DNA from: Phoronis australis
Lineage: Eukaryota; Phoronida; Phoronidae
NCBI GenBank assembly: GCA_002633005.1
Contig: NMRA01000194.1
Location: forward strand, 479,326-543,325
Length of the DNA stretch: 64,000 nucleotides
Direction of reading: 5' to 3'
Shown here one piece after another: positions 46,547-58,630 of this stretch. The notes beneath the pieces were generated by a model. The model made no database searches. It had not been told where the DNA came from and saw only the letters and a program-made list of their open reading frames with translations. Position 1 is the stretch's first letter. Each line of letters starts with the position of its first letter. The translations under genes were made by a program, and so were the position numbers.

Positions 46547-47639
46547 GTGGGCGCGTAGCACGTGATCACGATTCCTGCGTCTACAGACTCAAATTCGGTG
46601 GCGCCAATTTTGATTCACGAGAGGTCACTTACGATTCACTGCGATGTCAACAGCAGGATGCTTACCTCGCTGGTTCCCTGCTTGTCCGCTAGGGGGAAGG
46701 GGGACACGCAGGGACCCAGCGAGGATGCTTACGAACCGACAACCGTCCCACAATGCATTAGAAAACGACGCCAGCGACAATAATTGTGTAATTTATGCTG
46801 TAGATCAGTGCTTCTAGATCCTGGCTGCTAATAGTGCCTGTATTAATTTGCATACGACATGGTGTCCAGGGGCAGGAATAAACTGGCATTTACAAAAAAG
46901 TATTGTTTTTAGTGGAATTTTAAATGGCGTTATTAAACTGCCAAATTTCAGGACTAAGACTGTACGTCAGGGACGGCACATGAAGAACTGGTGATGATAT
47001 TTTTAAAATCCAGGGCACTGGGTCTAGTCTTTGTATTTGAGATCGGAATTGAAAATGTTTTTGTAATTTTTGTAACCCCCTCTGTGTCGCTAGAAAACAC
47101 CATTGTTGTTGTCAGCACCCACCGCTACGGGCGCCACCTGTCCCCCCGTCCCAGGTACGCCGATCACTGCCAGTTTTAGCCGTGAAGTCATCGCAAGGAA
47201 AAAATGAAGACATAAGGTTCTTTACTATATTTTTAATCTCTTTTGTTGGCCACCGCCTTGGTTCTCCTGGGTTATTTGGAAATTAATGGAATATTATTCA
47301 TTTTTTCGCTCGCTTCATATCCGAACAACCAGCCACACAACAACACAACATCATGAGATCTTGATATACGCCACAAGTGTGGAAGCGTTCCCATTACGTG
47401 AGATGACGCAATCTTAAAACGAATGGACATCAATAATGATCGATCCCACGAAATTTATACAGAAACAACGTACTAATATGGCATGTCGTTGTTAAATATT
47501 GAGCGGAAAGTCAATTCTCCGGGTGCCACAATTAGTCTTTTTTCTCACAACCTCTGGACAGCACTTTTCGAACTCAGTAGTGTCGTTTACATGTAAAAGT
47601 AGTAGTAGTGGAAGTAAACACGTTATTTTTTTCGCTAAA
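46547..47639. other. Upstream region of the PAN/LamG gene
   Basis: No coding exon recognised. The presumed promoter and 5' UTR are here, but no convincing core element was identified. Confidence 0.5.
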
Positions 47640-50600
47640 ATGTATTTTGATTGGAACAAATTTTTAACCACCGGAATGAGGTCTGCGACGTTTATACCAA
47701 TTTGGATAGTTTTTCTGTCAACGACACAAGAAGCGTTTGCGCTTTCTTCGCTGTATCGCGTGATTACCGGCTATAAACTTACAACAAGTGATTTTATGCC
47801 CACAATTCAAAATACTAATCCTCGTACGTGCTCTCAGGCGTGTCTTTCGTCGGACGTTGCAGGGACCCCTTGCGTTTTAGCTAATTACAATGTGGATACA
47901 AACGTATGCGAACTGTATTTGGGCAACGCGTCTCCACTGCACTCGACCAATAACGCGTTCGAAGCCAATATTGCGTGGAACATTTTACATAAAGAAGGTC
48001 TCATAGGTAAGTAGGACAACTTCAATTAAAATCAGGACATTCGCTCAAAGCTCAAAGATGTTGTATCACGCAAAAAAAACACCTATCAGTTAGCGCTGTA
48101 CGTCTTGAGAAATTCTTTTTTGTGGACAATTAAATGGTAATTAAATGTCAATGAGAATGCAATCACATATAATCCACAAAATTGGTAATTCATAACGAAT
48201 TTCAAACAAATACTGGAGGTTATATTTCGTGCTTCGCATTTTCTTTATAGTCACGGTTATATGAGTTCCAGTCGTAACCACAGAAAAAAGTGCAAAGTTG
48301 CTTTCTTTCCCGACTTTCAACATTTCAAGATGTCTCTTATTTCGCTCATTATTCTATTAATGCGCAATGATTTCAGTCACGCTCATTCGATAAAATATTC
48401 GTCATTTTCCGCACGATGACATAATATATAATTATACAGTAATGTACATGATAACAACACTCGAAAATGAACGAACTTCGTATCGAATGAGCATGATTTC
48501 AGTTGCGCGCTTTTCCCGGCTTTTTGCCAACCTTTATGAAATACGTAGCAATGCTGTACCAAATACAATATTCTGTCCGACTGGCACTGGGAGCAGTGGA
48601 CATGGTGATCACAAACAGAGTTTATTATCTCGATTATGACTCACGAAATCGTCCAGTTACGATGGTAAAGACATGCGTTTATGTTCAGTTGATTTAAATA
48701 CGCCGGTTGACTTGATTCTTGATTGACCACTGAAGATACAAATATGAGAGTTGATCACCATACTTCTAGGCTCATAGGGACTGGATGCGAGAGAGATTTG
48801 CATTGAGCCTGCAATTTGCATGTACAGTCTCACGTTTATTGCGGCGTTTCTTCTTGTAGACAAATACTGGACAGTGAACTACAACATCGACTCACCAAGC
48901 GACGCTGTCGAAAACGAGTCGTTGAACAGTATAAAGGTAAGGTGTATTGTTTCAAACATACGTACAAAGGAGACCAGGATTTGAATTCCGTTTGACTGTT
49001 TACATGTTTTAACGTGGATAAAGCAATTTCAGATTGCTATCATTTCGGAGTCGTTCCAAACATATAAATGAGATCGTTTTTCGGACAACTCCCAATCCGT
49101 TTTTTATGCAAATCTGTGTCTTTCTTCTTTTTTGCCTTTCCGAAAAGAGAACCCCGAAATACAATTACAATATGCCCCGACCGTAAGCCAAACTCCTCCA
49201 AAAGTATTAAGAAAGTCTCACCTGTCAGATGTATTAACATCATTCATAAAGTTTCAAGTATTTACAGTGATGTAATCAGCAACTGAAACAGCAATTTTAG
49301 AAATTATTTACATGTGAAATATTTGGAGAATTATTGTAATGAACTCATAGTCCGTTTTATAGAATAGTATGCTTTATAACAATCATTTAAGACAAATGCA
49401 TCGCTCATTTTCCAAATTTCAGATCTTTTGAAACATTGCGGTGCGACTGTCTGTTACTCACTTCAGATTTGTCTAAGAACTACTGAAACGTTTTAGGGAG
49501 AAGATTTACACGAGTTAGAAATTATGCACGCTTGTCCAAGAAATTAAAAAAGTTGTTTTTTATTGCAGACAGCGGGAAACAATGTTTGTCACGGGCTCGA
49601 ACCATTGTGGACACGCTGTAAAACAGGATCTACGACCTTTGACCACTCCACTCTAGTATCTGCCGGTATAACCCAAACCCTGGAGCCAGGCAAAGATTGC
49701 ACACCATCTGGCGGTCTGGAGTGTCGTGGCGCAAGTCAAAACGGAGGCTCTTGCAGCGATTACACTGTGTCGTTCCAGTGTATGGGGATTAAAAGTAAGC
49801 GCTCACCGTGTCTGTATATTTAGTATACAGCTTTGCACCAAGGCTAACCACTCACGTGTAATCGACATGATAATACCCGCAAATCAAGCTACAAGAAAGC
49901 AAGCTTCCCCAGGGTAAGAAAACTGAGCTGCCTCCTGACCTGCAGTGGGACGTTTACAGGGCAAATAAGACGCCTGACGAGCATTCACATCTGCCGAACT
50001 GCCTTCTCATATGACGGCACGCGAACGCAGTAATAATGATCTCCTTTTGATTCGATGTCATATGACAATTTGTAAATATTTTAAGGTGCTTTCCCATTAG
50101 GGAAACTTTGTTTCACCGAAGCTTCGCCAAAACTGCGCTTACTTTTCCGACTAGCCAGCCAGCTGGAAGAATATCGTTAAAATGCTTCCAAGTTTGTTGG
50201 TATTATAATACTAGAAACTAGTAAAGGAATGAAACCAATTCCGAATTAGTTGTAACATGTACGCAACCTCGCGGAAGAAGAACAGTTGAAAGGAGAATCG
50301 GCGTTAAAAGAAACTGGCCAATACATGTAGGTGACACTCCACAACTTTATCAGCAGAATAACGGTAGAACGCCAACTTTTCCGACACCGGTAAAAACTTA
50401 ATTTAATCAAGGAAGAGTGTAGCTTTCCAATGACACTATTTTTGTCAGACATTATTTGGCTAGTTTTTTACCCACATCGGCGCAAAGCTGTATATTTAGA
50501 ATACAGCTTTGCACCAAGGCTACTTTTCGACTAGACAGCGATATCGAAGTTATCGATATGGCAATTCAGTCATCGAAGACGGTGCAGGTCATTCTTACTC

Positions 50601-53600
50601 TCGAATATTGAGTAGTGGGTTTGAGGCAAACTGAAAAGTTTTCCTGCCACTTACGAGTGTCTATGAAAATGACCAGTGCCATTCTTCATCTTATATGCCA
50701 TCTTTTATTTATTTACGTGCGGCTATCGAGAGCGCGTCGGCTACTATACAATAATAAAGAACACGTTTTGCAAATCTCGCGTTATCTTACATTTGTATAT
50801 CGTTACCGAGACCTCTACCAATAACTTCGACGAAGCTTCGCTCTGATTTTTCCCACTACACCGAAGTTTCGGTGACTACCGAAGCTTCTCTTTTAATCCT
50901 ACCATTTTCAGCGAAGTTTCGCTTGCAGATTAACTACCGGAGTTAATCTTTCCCACTTCGGTAAAAGCGAAGTCTCGCCTTCAATGGGAAAGCACCGTTA
51001 GTTTATAGTCAGGTTATTTTGTATTTTTCTCAGAATGATAGACTTGAGAGTGTTGGGGGTACAATACTAGTTAATGCATTGTGGCACGGAATCTAAATAG
51101 GACAGCTCACCATCAAACCCATTCGTGTTACCTGTTTTCATCCGAAGATTATGGAATGATATATAAATTGTTCTGGAAATCAAATGGAAATCATTAATCC
51201 TAGATTACTAATTGCACTTTCAAACCTGTCGTTATTTAATTAGTGGCAAATAATGTCAAGAATATATTGATAACTTGTGATCTGGGTGGTATTGCGTCAT
51301 AGGACTGATTATCGATTAACACTATAAGTTTTGGAGAACTTGGAGAGCATTTGTTAATTATATAATATCGACTTCATTTTCATTACCTAAATATATTGCG
51401 AGGGAATGACCATTGTGTTTTTAGATTGAAACAAATATAGCATATTGTACAACGGCTACTATGAACTGAGCTGCGGTCAGAAAAATGAAAATGATTCTAA
51501 AACAGCCCCAGCGCGGATTTGAACTAACCTGGCATCTTGGCATGGCTGCCGCAGTCAAACTAAACGCTCTCCTGACGGCTTAAACTGCAGTCGATGAACA
51601 GGTATTTTAAGCGCATTTACCTGGTAAAGACCACGGCCTTGATTTCTGCTAATGTCTGGCAGACATTGGCGAGACTTTGCGATGCATAATAAAATCATAA
51701 AAACACATTACGGATTTAATCGTTTTACAGCTCTGGTCAAAGCCAGTAACTTCAAAAAGTCATTCAACAATAATACCAGCTCAGCCACAAAATGATAATG
51801 CTTCTTCACCTTGCTCGATAATGACATTACGCGTGATTTTTGGTAGTACTCGAGAGGAGCGCATAAAATGACCCGCCGTGTCAACTCACACCGTTGAGCA
51901 AGCATGGTATCGAGCAACGACGAACAATTGCTTCTTCCCATCCCCAAATCACGTCTAATCTGTGCAAGGAACTAGCCGAGTCCTCTTTTACAGCGGTGTG
52001 GTGTCTACATCAAAAATTATTTTTTACATTAGGCGGGTATATGAGCAATTGTCACTGACTTTTGAGGCGTCGAAGTTAATACTTTTACACACGCAACATA
52101 TGCTGTGGCAAAAAGTAGAAAATGACGGAACCCCGAATAGGTTCTGAATCACAGTTTTCAGGCGAACTGTTTGAAAAACAATGTGTACTTTTCAAAACTT
52201 TCGAATTCACTACTTTATACTTCATTTCCATGTATCTTTAAACTACGCTTTTTAATTGTTTTCATTGACACTATATTGGCTCTTATCTTTATGCTTGTAG
52301 ATTATTTGGATTCCATGTTAGCGTATTGGTCCTTCGACGCAAACTACGAAGATCAGTCTGGCAACGGGTACAACGGCGCAGGTGTTGGTAACGCACCCTC
52401 CATCTCTAATTCTATTTATGCCAAGGTACATGTACCGTCGTTTGCGTGGTCTTACGTGGTCATGCTTGTTTGCATGACACTAGTGCAGTAGTAGAGTGTC
52501 CTCCTGGCTCAGTGCTTCAAGTGCATTATGCTACCACAAGGGTTCGTTCCTCCATGAATGCCCGGATACATACAAGCCGGACACTGAGCCCAGCGGGACA
52601 ATGATTCATTTAAAGTTAAGTAGGACCATTGAAAATGATCAAATTTGGTTAACTTCTCAGGATCATATCTCAGAAATGGCATATTTTATTCATAAGAATT
52701 TTTCAGAATTTTTTTTGTGCCCTGTTCTAGGTTGCACGAGGGGCTGTCAAAATAGGACGTCTATGACTTTTATGAAAAAGCTCAAAATTTGCATAGTAAA
52801 CTCCAACAGTATTTCTGAGATTTTATCTTGGACATTTGTATCAAACGAAATTGGCACATGTTCTTGAGTCCGCTGTTTAGTTTGAATGTATCCACCCTTC
52901 TCGTTAAATTGTAAAACACCTGATCACCTGATCCAATTAATGAGAGGTTTGTAGCAAGTCAAAATCTAATTTTACAGGCTTTATGAATATGTAAACCTAG
53001 TCAAAATTTTTGGCTTTAGATATATTTAGCTAAAAGTTCATACTTGTCGATAAGGTCCTACATCGGGTGCTAATTGTTTAAAAACGAAAACACAAAAGCT
53101 ACCTTGGTTTCGATTGAGTTTGCGGTACGCTTTTAAATATGCGCCTGAAAATATGAAATGCCTTCAGGTAGGTTACCTGTCCAGGTGGAAGCCGACTGTT
53201 TTTACACCGGCAGGTGCATCGTCTGCTGCAAGACTGTGGGAGACAACGGTCGCACGTGACGATGTCTTGAGAAGTACAAAAATGCAAATAACACTGATTA
53301 AGACTAAAGTAAAAATGAAAATTTACTACAAAAATGACCACGGGCATGATACAAACTGATGAAATGCTGAAAATTTTCTTTTCAGGGTGGGGGCAGTCTA
53401 TTTTTGAATCCAGACGGTGTTTATGTGAAAGTAAGCAGTCTTGCTAATCACAACTGGGGAGACAAAATGAGCGTAAGCGTGTGGTTCAGACGTACAGGTA
53501 CAGATAACCACTACTCCACGGTGGTTGGTAATGGATGGTGGACACGTGGCAGTTTTGATATAAGGTACCGAGCCATGTCCGGAACACCTCCGGTATTTTT

Positions 53601-56600
53601 TATATCTTCAGATTTCCCCTCTGGGATATTTCAACATCTGCACATGTGCGAAATTCAGTGATACATTTTGAAATGAAGAATGACTGTATATATGGCTGAA
53701 GTTCGCACATACGCAGATATGAAACACGTCTGAAGGGAAATTTGAGACTATCAAGGTATCCGAGGAGTTCTAGATGGTACTGAGCGTTTGCAGACACAAA
53801 ACCAGACACAAATAATTCAGTGATACAGATCCCTCTTGCTCGTCCATATTTCTGTAGTTGAGGAATTAAAAAGTGTGATAGGCCTATTCGTAGTCAGATC
53901 CCTTCTGGACTTGGGCTGCTGCATTCCGTAGACACAAGACTCGCGAGTACAGCTGATAGGATCATGTGATTTGCTTGTAACACGGTTTCGTCCAGCATCT
54001 TGAATATTTATTAGGTAGACTAAACAAGCCAGTTCACATGGGTTTCCCATGTAAGTAGACGTGAAAACCTGTTGAAATTCACGTATTTTTGAGGTAAGTA
54101 TATACACTAGGTTTTCAAAAGCTTCAATGGAATCTGCAAATCAGGATAGTCACACACTATATTTCACAACAACGTACCCTAAATTTTGGAACCCATTCAA
54201 TGTTGCCGATGATGTGAGTAGTAATTTGCAAGGTATATCACGTTTTCACGAAATCCATCCCGTGGCAATATATGTTTATACTCCTGGTTAGTACTCGACA
54301 CAAAGAAAAAAACAAACCTTCAAATTATTGCAATTACGGCTTTACAATTGCGTGACAAATCATCAGTGACCCCGTCATCGGCTGAACAGCGAAGCCCGAG
54401 TTCAGAGGGAAAAGAGCTTAAGATATCAATAAATTCAACATTTGCTTTTCCAAATAACTCCACGATGTTCAAATATTGATGGCATAAATTAATTATCGAG
54501 CGCTGTTTTCTCCATGTTCCCACCTTTTTAAGAGAAATCTGCATTTCATTGCTGTGCCCCTACAGAGCGCTATGTAAAAATCGGCTTGTTAAGGTGACAC
54601 TCGACAGTTTTTGGTAATTTTAGGCTTGAAAAAAACAGGTCTTGGCAGCTCCCACAACCTGTTCCACAGCCTGAAAACATGGACAGTATACTGAACCAAA
54701 GACTTCAAAAAACCTTGCACAAAGTCGTGCGAAGCTGCTTCGAAAATATTTTTCTTTAACGCCTACTGGAAAGGCAGCCATGTACGCATACCCAAAACCA
54801 AAATTTGCCATTTTTGGACTGAGAGACACTGCATGCATTCAGACTACCAAATCTCCAGATTACATAGGTGAAAAGTGGGTGTCGACCAGCTTGAAGAGAC
54901 TAGAATTTCATGCTAAATTTCAACTTATTGCTTGCAAGCAGTAAAGGTTTAAGAAAAGCCACGACTGAGGAAAAAGTGGCTCAAGAGCTCAACAACTGGC
55001 AAAGTTTCACTAACAACAACCCAAAAAAATGAAGCAAATGCTATTCACCGCCTTCACTTGTAGTACAAAACTTAAAATGCCCAGGTAACCCTACAGGCGT
55101 CAATTTTTAACAAAATGGAGGCAGGAAAATTCAACTGTAGCTCAAAAACCATTGTGTACCACCAAACTCTGTCTAGTTTTCTACCCAGCCTCGTCCACAA
55201 GCCTCAAGCTGACGCTGGTTGGTTTAGCCATTTGAGGCTTGGTTATGGGGAATGAAATGTGACACATTTTGAAAGTTTCTGGAGTTTTATACAAAAATGA
55301 AATCTAACGGTATATTGCAGCAAATTATTGTAAAAATGATGAATTTTGATTCGAATAAGAAAGAATTGAAAATAAGTACGCGAACAACCTTTATTTCAAA
55401 CAATAACCAAAACAATGCCTTCTGCTTCATGAATTGCAGCAACAACGACTGTGAAAATAGTTAAAATCTGCCATTGTTTTAATGACGCCAAGGCAGCGGC
55501 AAAACATTGCGCAGAAGATAATTCCCATAACCAAGCCTCAAAAGGGAAAACCGATCAGCGCCATCTTGAGGCCTTGGGGACGAGGTGGGTTTACTACCAT
55601 ATTAAAGCGCATGCCCTACGCATGCCCAACTCGAAACCGTGGACTAGTACATGGATGTACTAGTCCATGGTCTTTCTTTTCCCGCAAGAAATTTCCTCTA
55701 CGAAATGCTTCCCAAATAGTAATCCCGGATTTTCCTACTCAGCAACTTTTTTTTTCTTCAAAATTAATTTTTTATGTCATTCAAATTTTAAGATACCATT
55801 TAAGGCTTGTTCGAAGCTGCCTGGGATTTGTTCTGTAGAGCAAATTTCTTACCAAAAAGCGAATACATAAGAGCACTCCAAAATCACACGAGCAAAGTCC
55901 GAGTGTTTTGCCAACGTGCTCGGTGTCTTACTAGCGTGCACGAACATTGTGGCCGCCTTTCAATTTTGTGAGGCTGGAATTCGAAGATATCTGGTCGCAA
56001 TTATGTCACAAGTTTATTGCGTTTACGGGACGCGCCCTTGTACTCTAGTCGGCTGGAAATTGTCAATGTTGGGTCGCGACCGCAGGCGTGACAGCCTGTT
56101 ACTTGCATGCGCGAATGTTGACGTCAGAAACACTTACAATATTTGACGACACTGGTGTCCCTTTTCCCGTTGTGTACAAAGTGACTTGAGGCTTAAATCA
56201 CAAATGTATTCGCTAATAAAGGGGGCACATTTTCCAAAAGCGTTGGAAAATTTCTCTATATTCAAGGAACAATTTACATTACGTCATGATGGGCAAACAT
56301 TTATTTCCTTCAATAAATTAAAATTTTTTAAGTATGTCCCGAAGACGGCTGCATCTTTTTTCGAAATGGGAGGTCCAAGTAAAACTATAGGTTTCTGAAG
56401 AGAATTGTATATTACAAATAATGATTAGAAAATCGATAATGGAATTAAGTGTTGTAGTGGTTGCACCCAGCGTCTATAGAAATGAAAGTGTTGTGATATT
56501 TGCGCCCAGAAATAGTATAGAAATAAAGAAAAAAAATCATTTATTTTCTCGTGGTTTCTGTTAGCCGCTTTGAAGCCCTCCCCCCCTGCACTGCTCCCCT

Positions 56601-58346
56601 GGATCCGCCTATGTTAAGCCCTCGTATCGTCTCCGTTAAAGCTTACCTTGTCTTGCGCTACCAATGGGTTTGCCGCCACTCAAGAAATGGACGCTGACCA
56701 TGTAGATATATTTCTATTGCCGTTTGATTAATCATAAAATTGATATGTCATTGAAGGTGTGAAACTGGATCTGTGGTAGGATCCACGATAATGACAGCTG
56801 CAGACTCCAATGGATGGGAATACAAGACATCCTTTTCAATTGACACGTGGCATCACGCTGTTCTCTCCTACGACGGCTCCGTTACATCTTTCTATTTGGA
56901 CGGAAACAAAGTCAGTGGTTCGAACAGAGATTCTGGTAAGCTCTGCATCTTTGAGTTTTTAGTTTATACCAGTTACGTGGCCACTTGAGATTTTGTCCCA
57001 AGAATCAAGGTAGCCATGTTAGGAATCATGCGAGGCTTTAGTCATGCCACCATGATTTTTTCATCCGTTGTAAAGGTCTCTTGAAGGCGTTTTGGTCAAT
57101 TTGGCATATTGTACTCGCTCTGAAAGATATTTCGAATCTTCAGTCGATTTTTAACAGTACGATATCAACAATTCTTCCAACCGTAACCGTGGCAGGCGCT
57201 ATGAGAAAGTCGCACATTGCAAACGCTTTGTCTAACAAACTCAATCGCTGTTGTATTAGTTGTGTTACGTGTTTCTGGCGTTTTTGTTCAAGTTAAAGAT
57301 AATGCGTTGTGTAACGGTGCCGCAAGGAATACAGGTTACTTATCGTAGTCGGAATTTGCTCACTGCGTCACCACTTCCGGTTTTAGGAACTGCTGTTTCC
57401 CTTAACCTTATTTTTACAGAGGGCAACTGAAATAGTTCAAAATACTGATAGGTAGAATATGCGAAATTGACCAAAAAGACATCAGAAGATAGTGCTCTCT
57501 CTCTCGAGAGAGAGAGAGAGATTTTGCTCTAACATGTGTACTATTGTCACATTTCAGGTTCCATTCTCTCGTCAAACCAGCCATTTTATTTCGGTTACAA
57601 CGACTACGACATAAGGGAAACGTTTCGAGGCTATATCGACGAAGTGAGTAAAAATTGCTCATTTTGTGCTATGTAAGCAAATCGAGTTCAATATACGCGA
57701 AGCGCATGGACGTAAATGGAACGTTAACTGCCGTTCGAAGAGTAGGTCCAAATTTTGCCGGTTTTTGTCGTTTGGCTAATCAATATGTCATTTCCGAGAC
57801 ACAGACACAGGAGTCAGTCTTACTGACTTCCTTCTTTGACGCTTTTTTCTGATACCCAAGTTTAATTTTGTCAACTTTGTTACTCCCAATAAATTGGAAA
57901 AACGATATGTTGTCTTCATTAAAAAAAACAGAAATGAACTAAGGTGTGTAGACAACGATTGGCATAGCGGATTTTCTTAAATTGTATCTTTTCTAATAAA
58001 CATCGGGTTTTACACCGTCTTGAGAGAAAATTTGTAATCAGTCACGACCTAGCATGCCAAAATTTTGCTCTCAACTCTCTGAACTTTGTTACACTCGATT
58101 ACAGTTTCCAGCTTTTTTGGTGTGATAAGCCTTCTTCCAGTTCAACTGACATTTATTCTATGTTAAAAATGGAGCATTTTAATCTTGAACCAGTCTTTTA
58201 TGTACTCCGTTTATTTATCTAGTAGAAATTTCCACAACGGCTTGATCATCATTTGTATTATTCATTTTCAGGTACGTATTTATGAGAGAGCATTGGACGA
58301 GCAGGATGTCGGATGGTTGTTGAGTCAGGGAGAATACAAAGTGTGA
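47640..58346 (+). CDS. Secreted PAN / cysteine-module / LamG-like protein (eight exons)
   Basis: Exons: 47640-48006, 48860-48936, 49569-49794, 52301-52425, 53386-53564, 56757-56935, 57558-57643 and 58272-58346. Phases agree and give 437 residues from 47640, or 425 from the ATG at 47676. The second start gives a cleaner signal peptide (MRSATFIPIWIVFLSTTQEA). Domains in order: a PAN/apple-like domain (TCSQACLSSDVAGTPCVLAN, CELYLG); a linker with a glycosylation sequon; a cysteine module (CHGLEPLW, GLECRGASQNGGSCSDYTV) like the second half of mucin WxxW domains; and a concanavalin/LamG-like jelly roll (YWSFDANYEDQSGNGYNG, WHHAVLSYDG, FRGYIDEVRIYERALD). It is likely an extracellular adhesion or matrix protein. 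No catalytic residues are seen. The exon-4 donor (GTACAT) is weak. Confidence 0.85.
49569..49794 (+). CDS. PAN/LamG gene exon 3: cysteine-rich WxxW-like module
   Basis: A single exon, phase 0 to 1, encoding about 75 residues with six cysteines. The end reads GLECRGASQNGGSCSDYTV then SFQC, the signature of the C-terminal half of WxxW/mucin-type modules common in invertebrate extracellular proteins. Confidence 0.7.
51637..51698 (+). repeat. 62-nt repeat shared with the gene's poly(A) region
   Basis: Resembles 58572-58633 (GGCNTTGATTTC, then GGCAGACATNGGCGA, then GCANAATAAAA). It lies in intron 3 of the PAN/LamG gene. Confidence 0.6.
55638..55669. repeat. Hairpin-forming inverted repeat
   Basis: Arms TGGACTAGTACAT (55640-55652) and its inverse (55655-55667) around a 2-base centre, in intron 5 of the PAN/LamG gene. 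No matching flanking element. Confidence 0.8.
56573..56612. mobile_element. Fragment of the CAGNGGCGGAT MITE
   Basis: GCTCCCCTGGATCCGCC and a short C-rich stretch match one MITE end only. Confidence 0.4.
57495..57520. repeat. Palindromic CT/GA microsatellite
   Basis: A run of CT followed directly by a run of GA, able to fold on itself. It ends 37 bases before the exon-7 acceptor of the PAN/LamG gene. Confidence 0.9.
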
Positions 58347-58402
58347 TAACCACTCGCGATCTTTTACTTGAACGACGAAGTAATTTGGTGGAATTCGCAA
58401 TT

Positions 58403-58538
58403 CACTGGGTGGCGCTTCTGAAGCAGCGTCAGGCATTCAGGAAGTTCTAATCTCGCAAACCGAGCTACTTGTTCGTATTTTCAACCAATTCCGATACTAA
58501 AGAGGAAACCCTATGATCCTCAGTAGCGCCACCCAGTG
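58403..58538 (+). promoter_or_regulatory. 14-bp perfect inverted repeat in the 3' UTR
   Basis: CACTGGGTGGCGCT (58403-58416) pairs with AGCGCCACCCAGTG (58525-58538) across a loop of about 108 bases, between the stop codon and the poly(A) signal. Each arm also resembles a CTCF core site, in opposite orientation. Confidence 0.7.
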
Positions 58539-58624
58539 GTCACCGTCTCTCTGTCGTTTATGTTTGTAAGCCGGCTTGATTTCAAGGAATGTTCGGCAGA
58601 CATCGGCGAAAATTGGAGATGTGC

Positions 58625-58630
58625 AATAAA
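58625..58630 (+). terminator. Poly(A) signal of the PAN/LamG gene
   Basis: AATAAA 279 bases after the stop codon, followed by an A-rich run. It belongs to the 62-nt repeat also seen at 51637-51698. Confidence 0.65.

Noticed and set aside
51505-51590. tRNA-like sequence on the minus strand (GGTTAGTTCAAATCC box-B look-alike)
   Set aside because: The T-stem does not pair and no proper acceptor stem forms. At most a decayed tRNA-derived relic.
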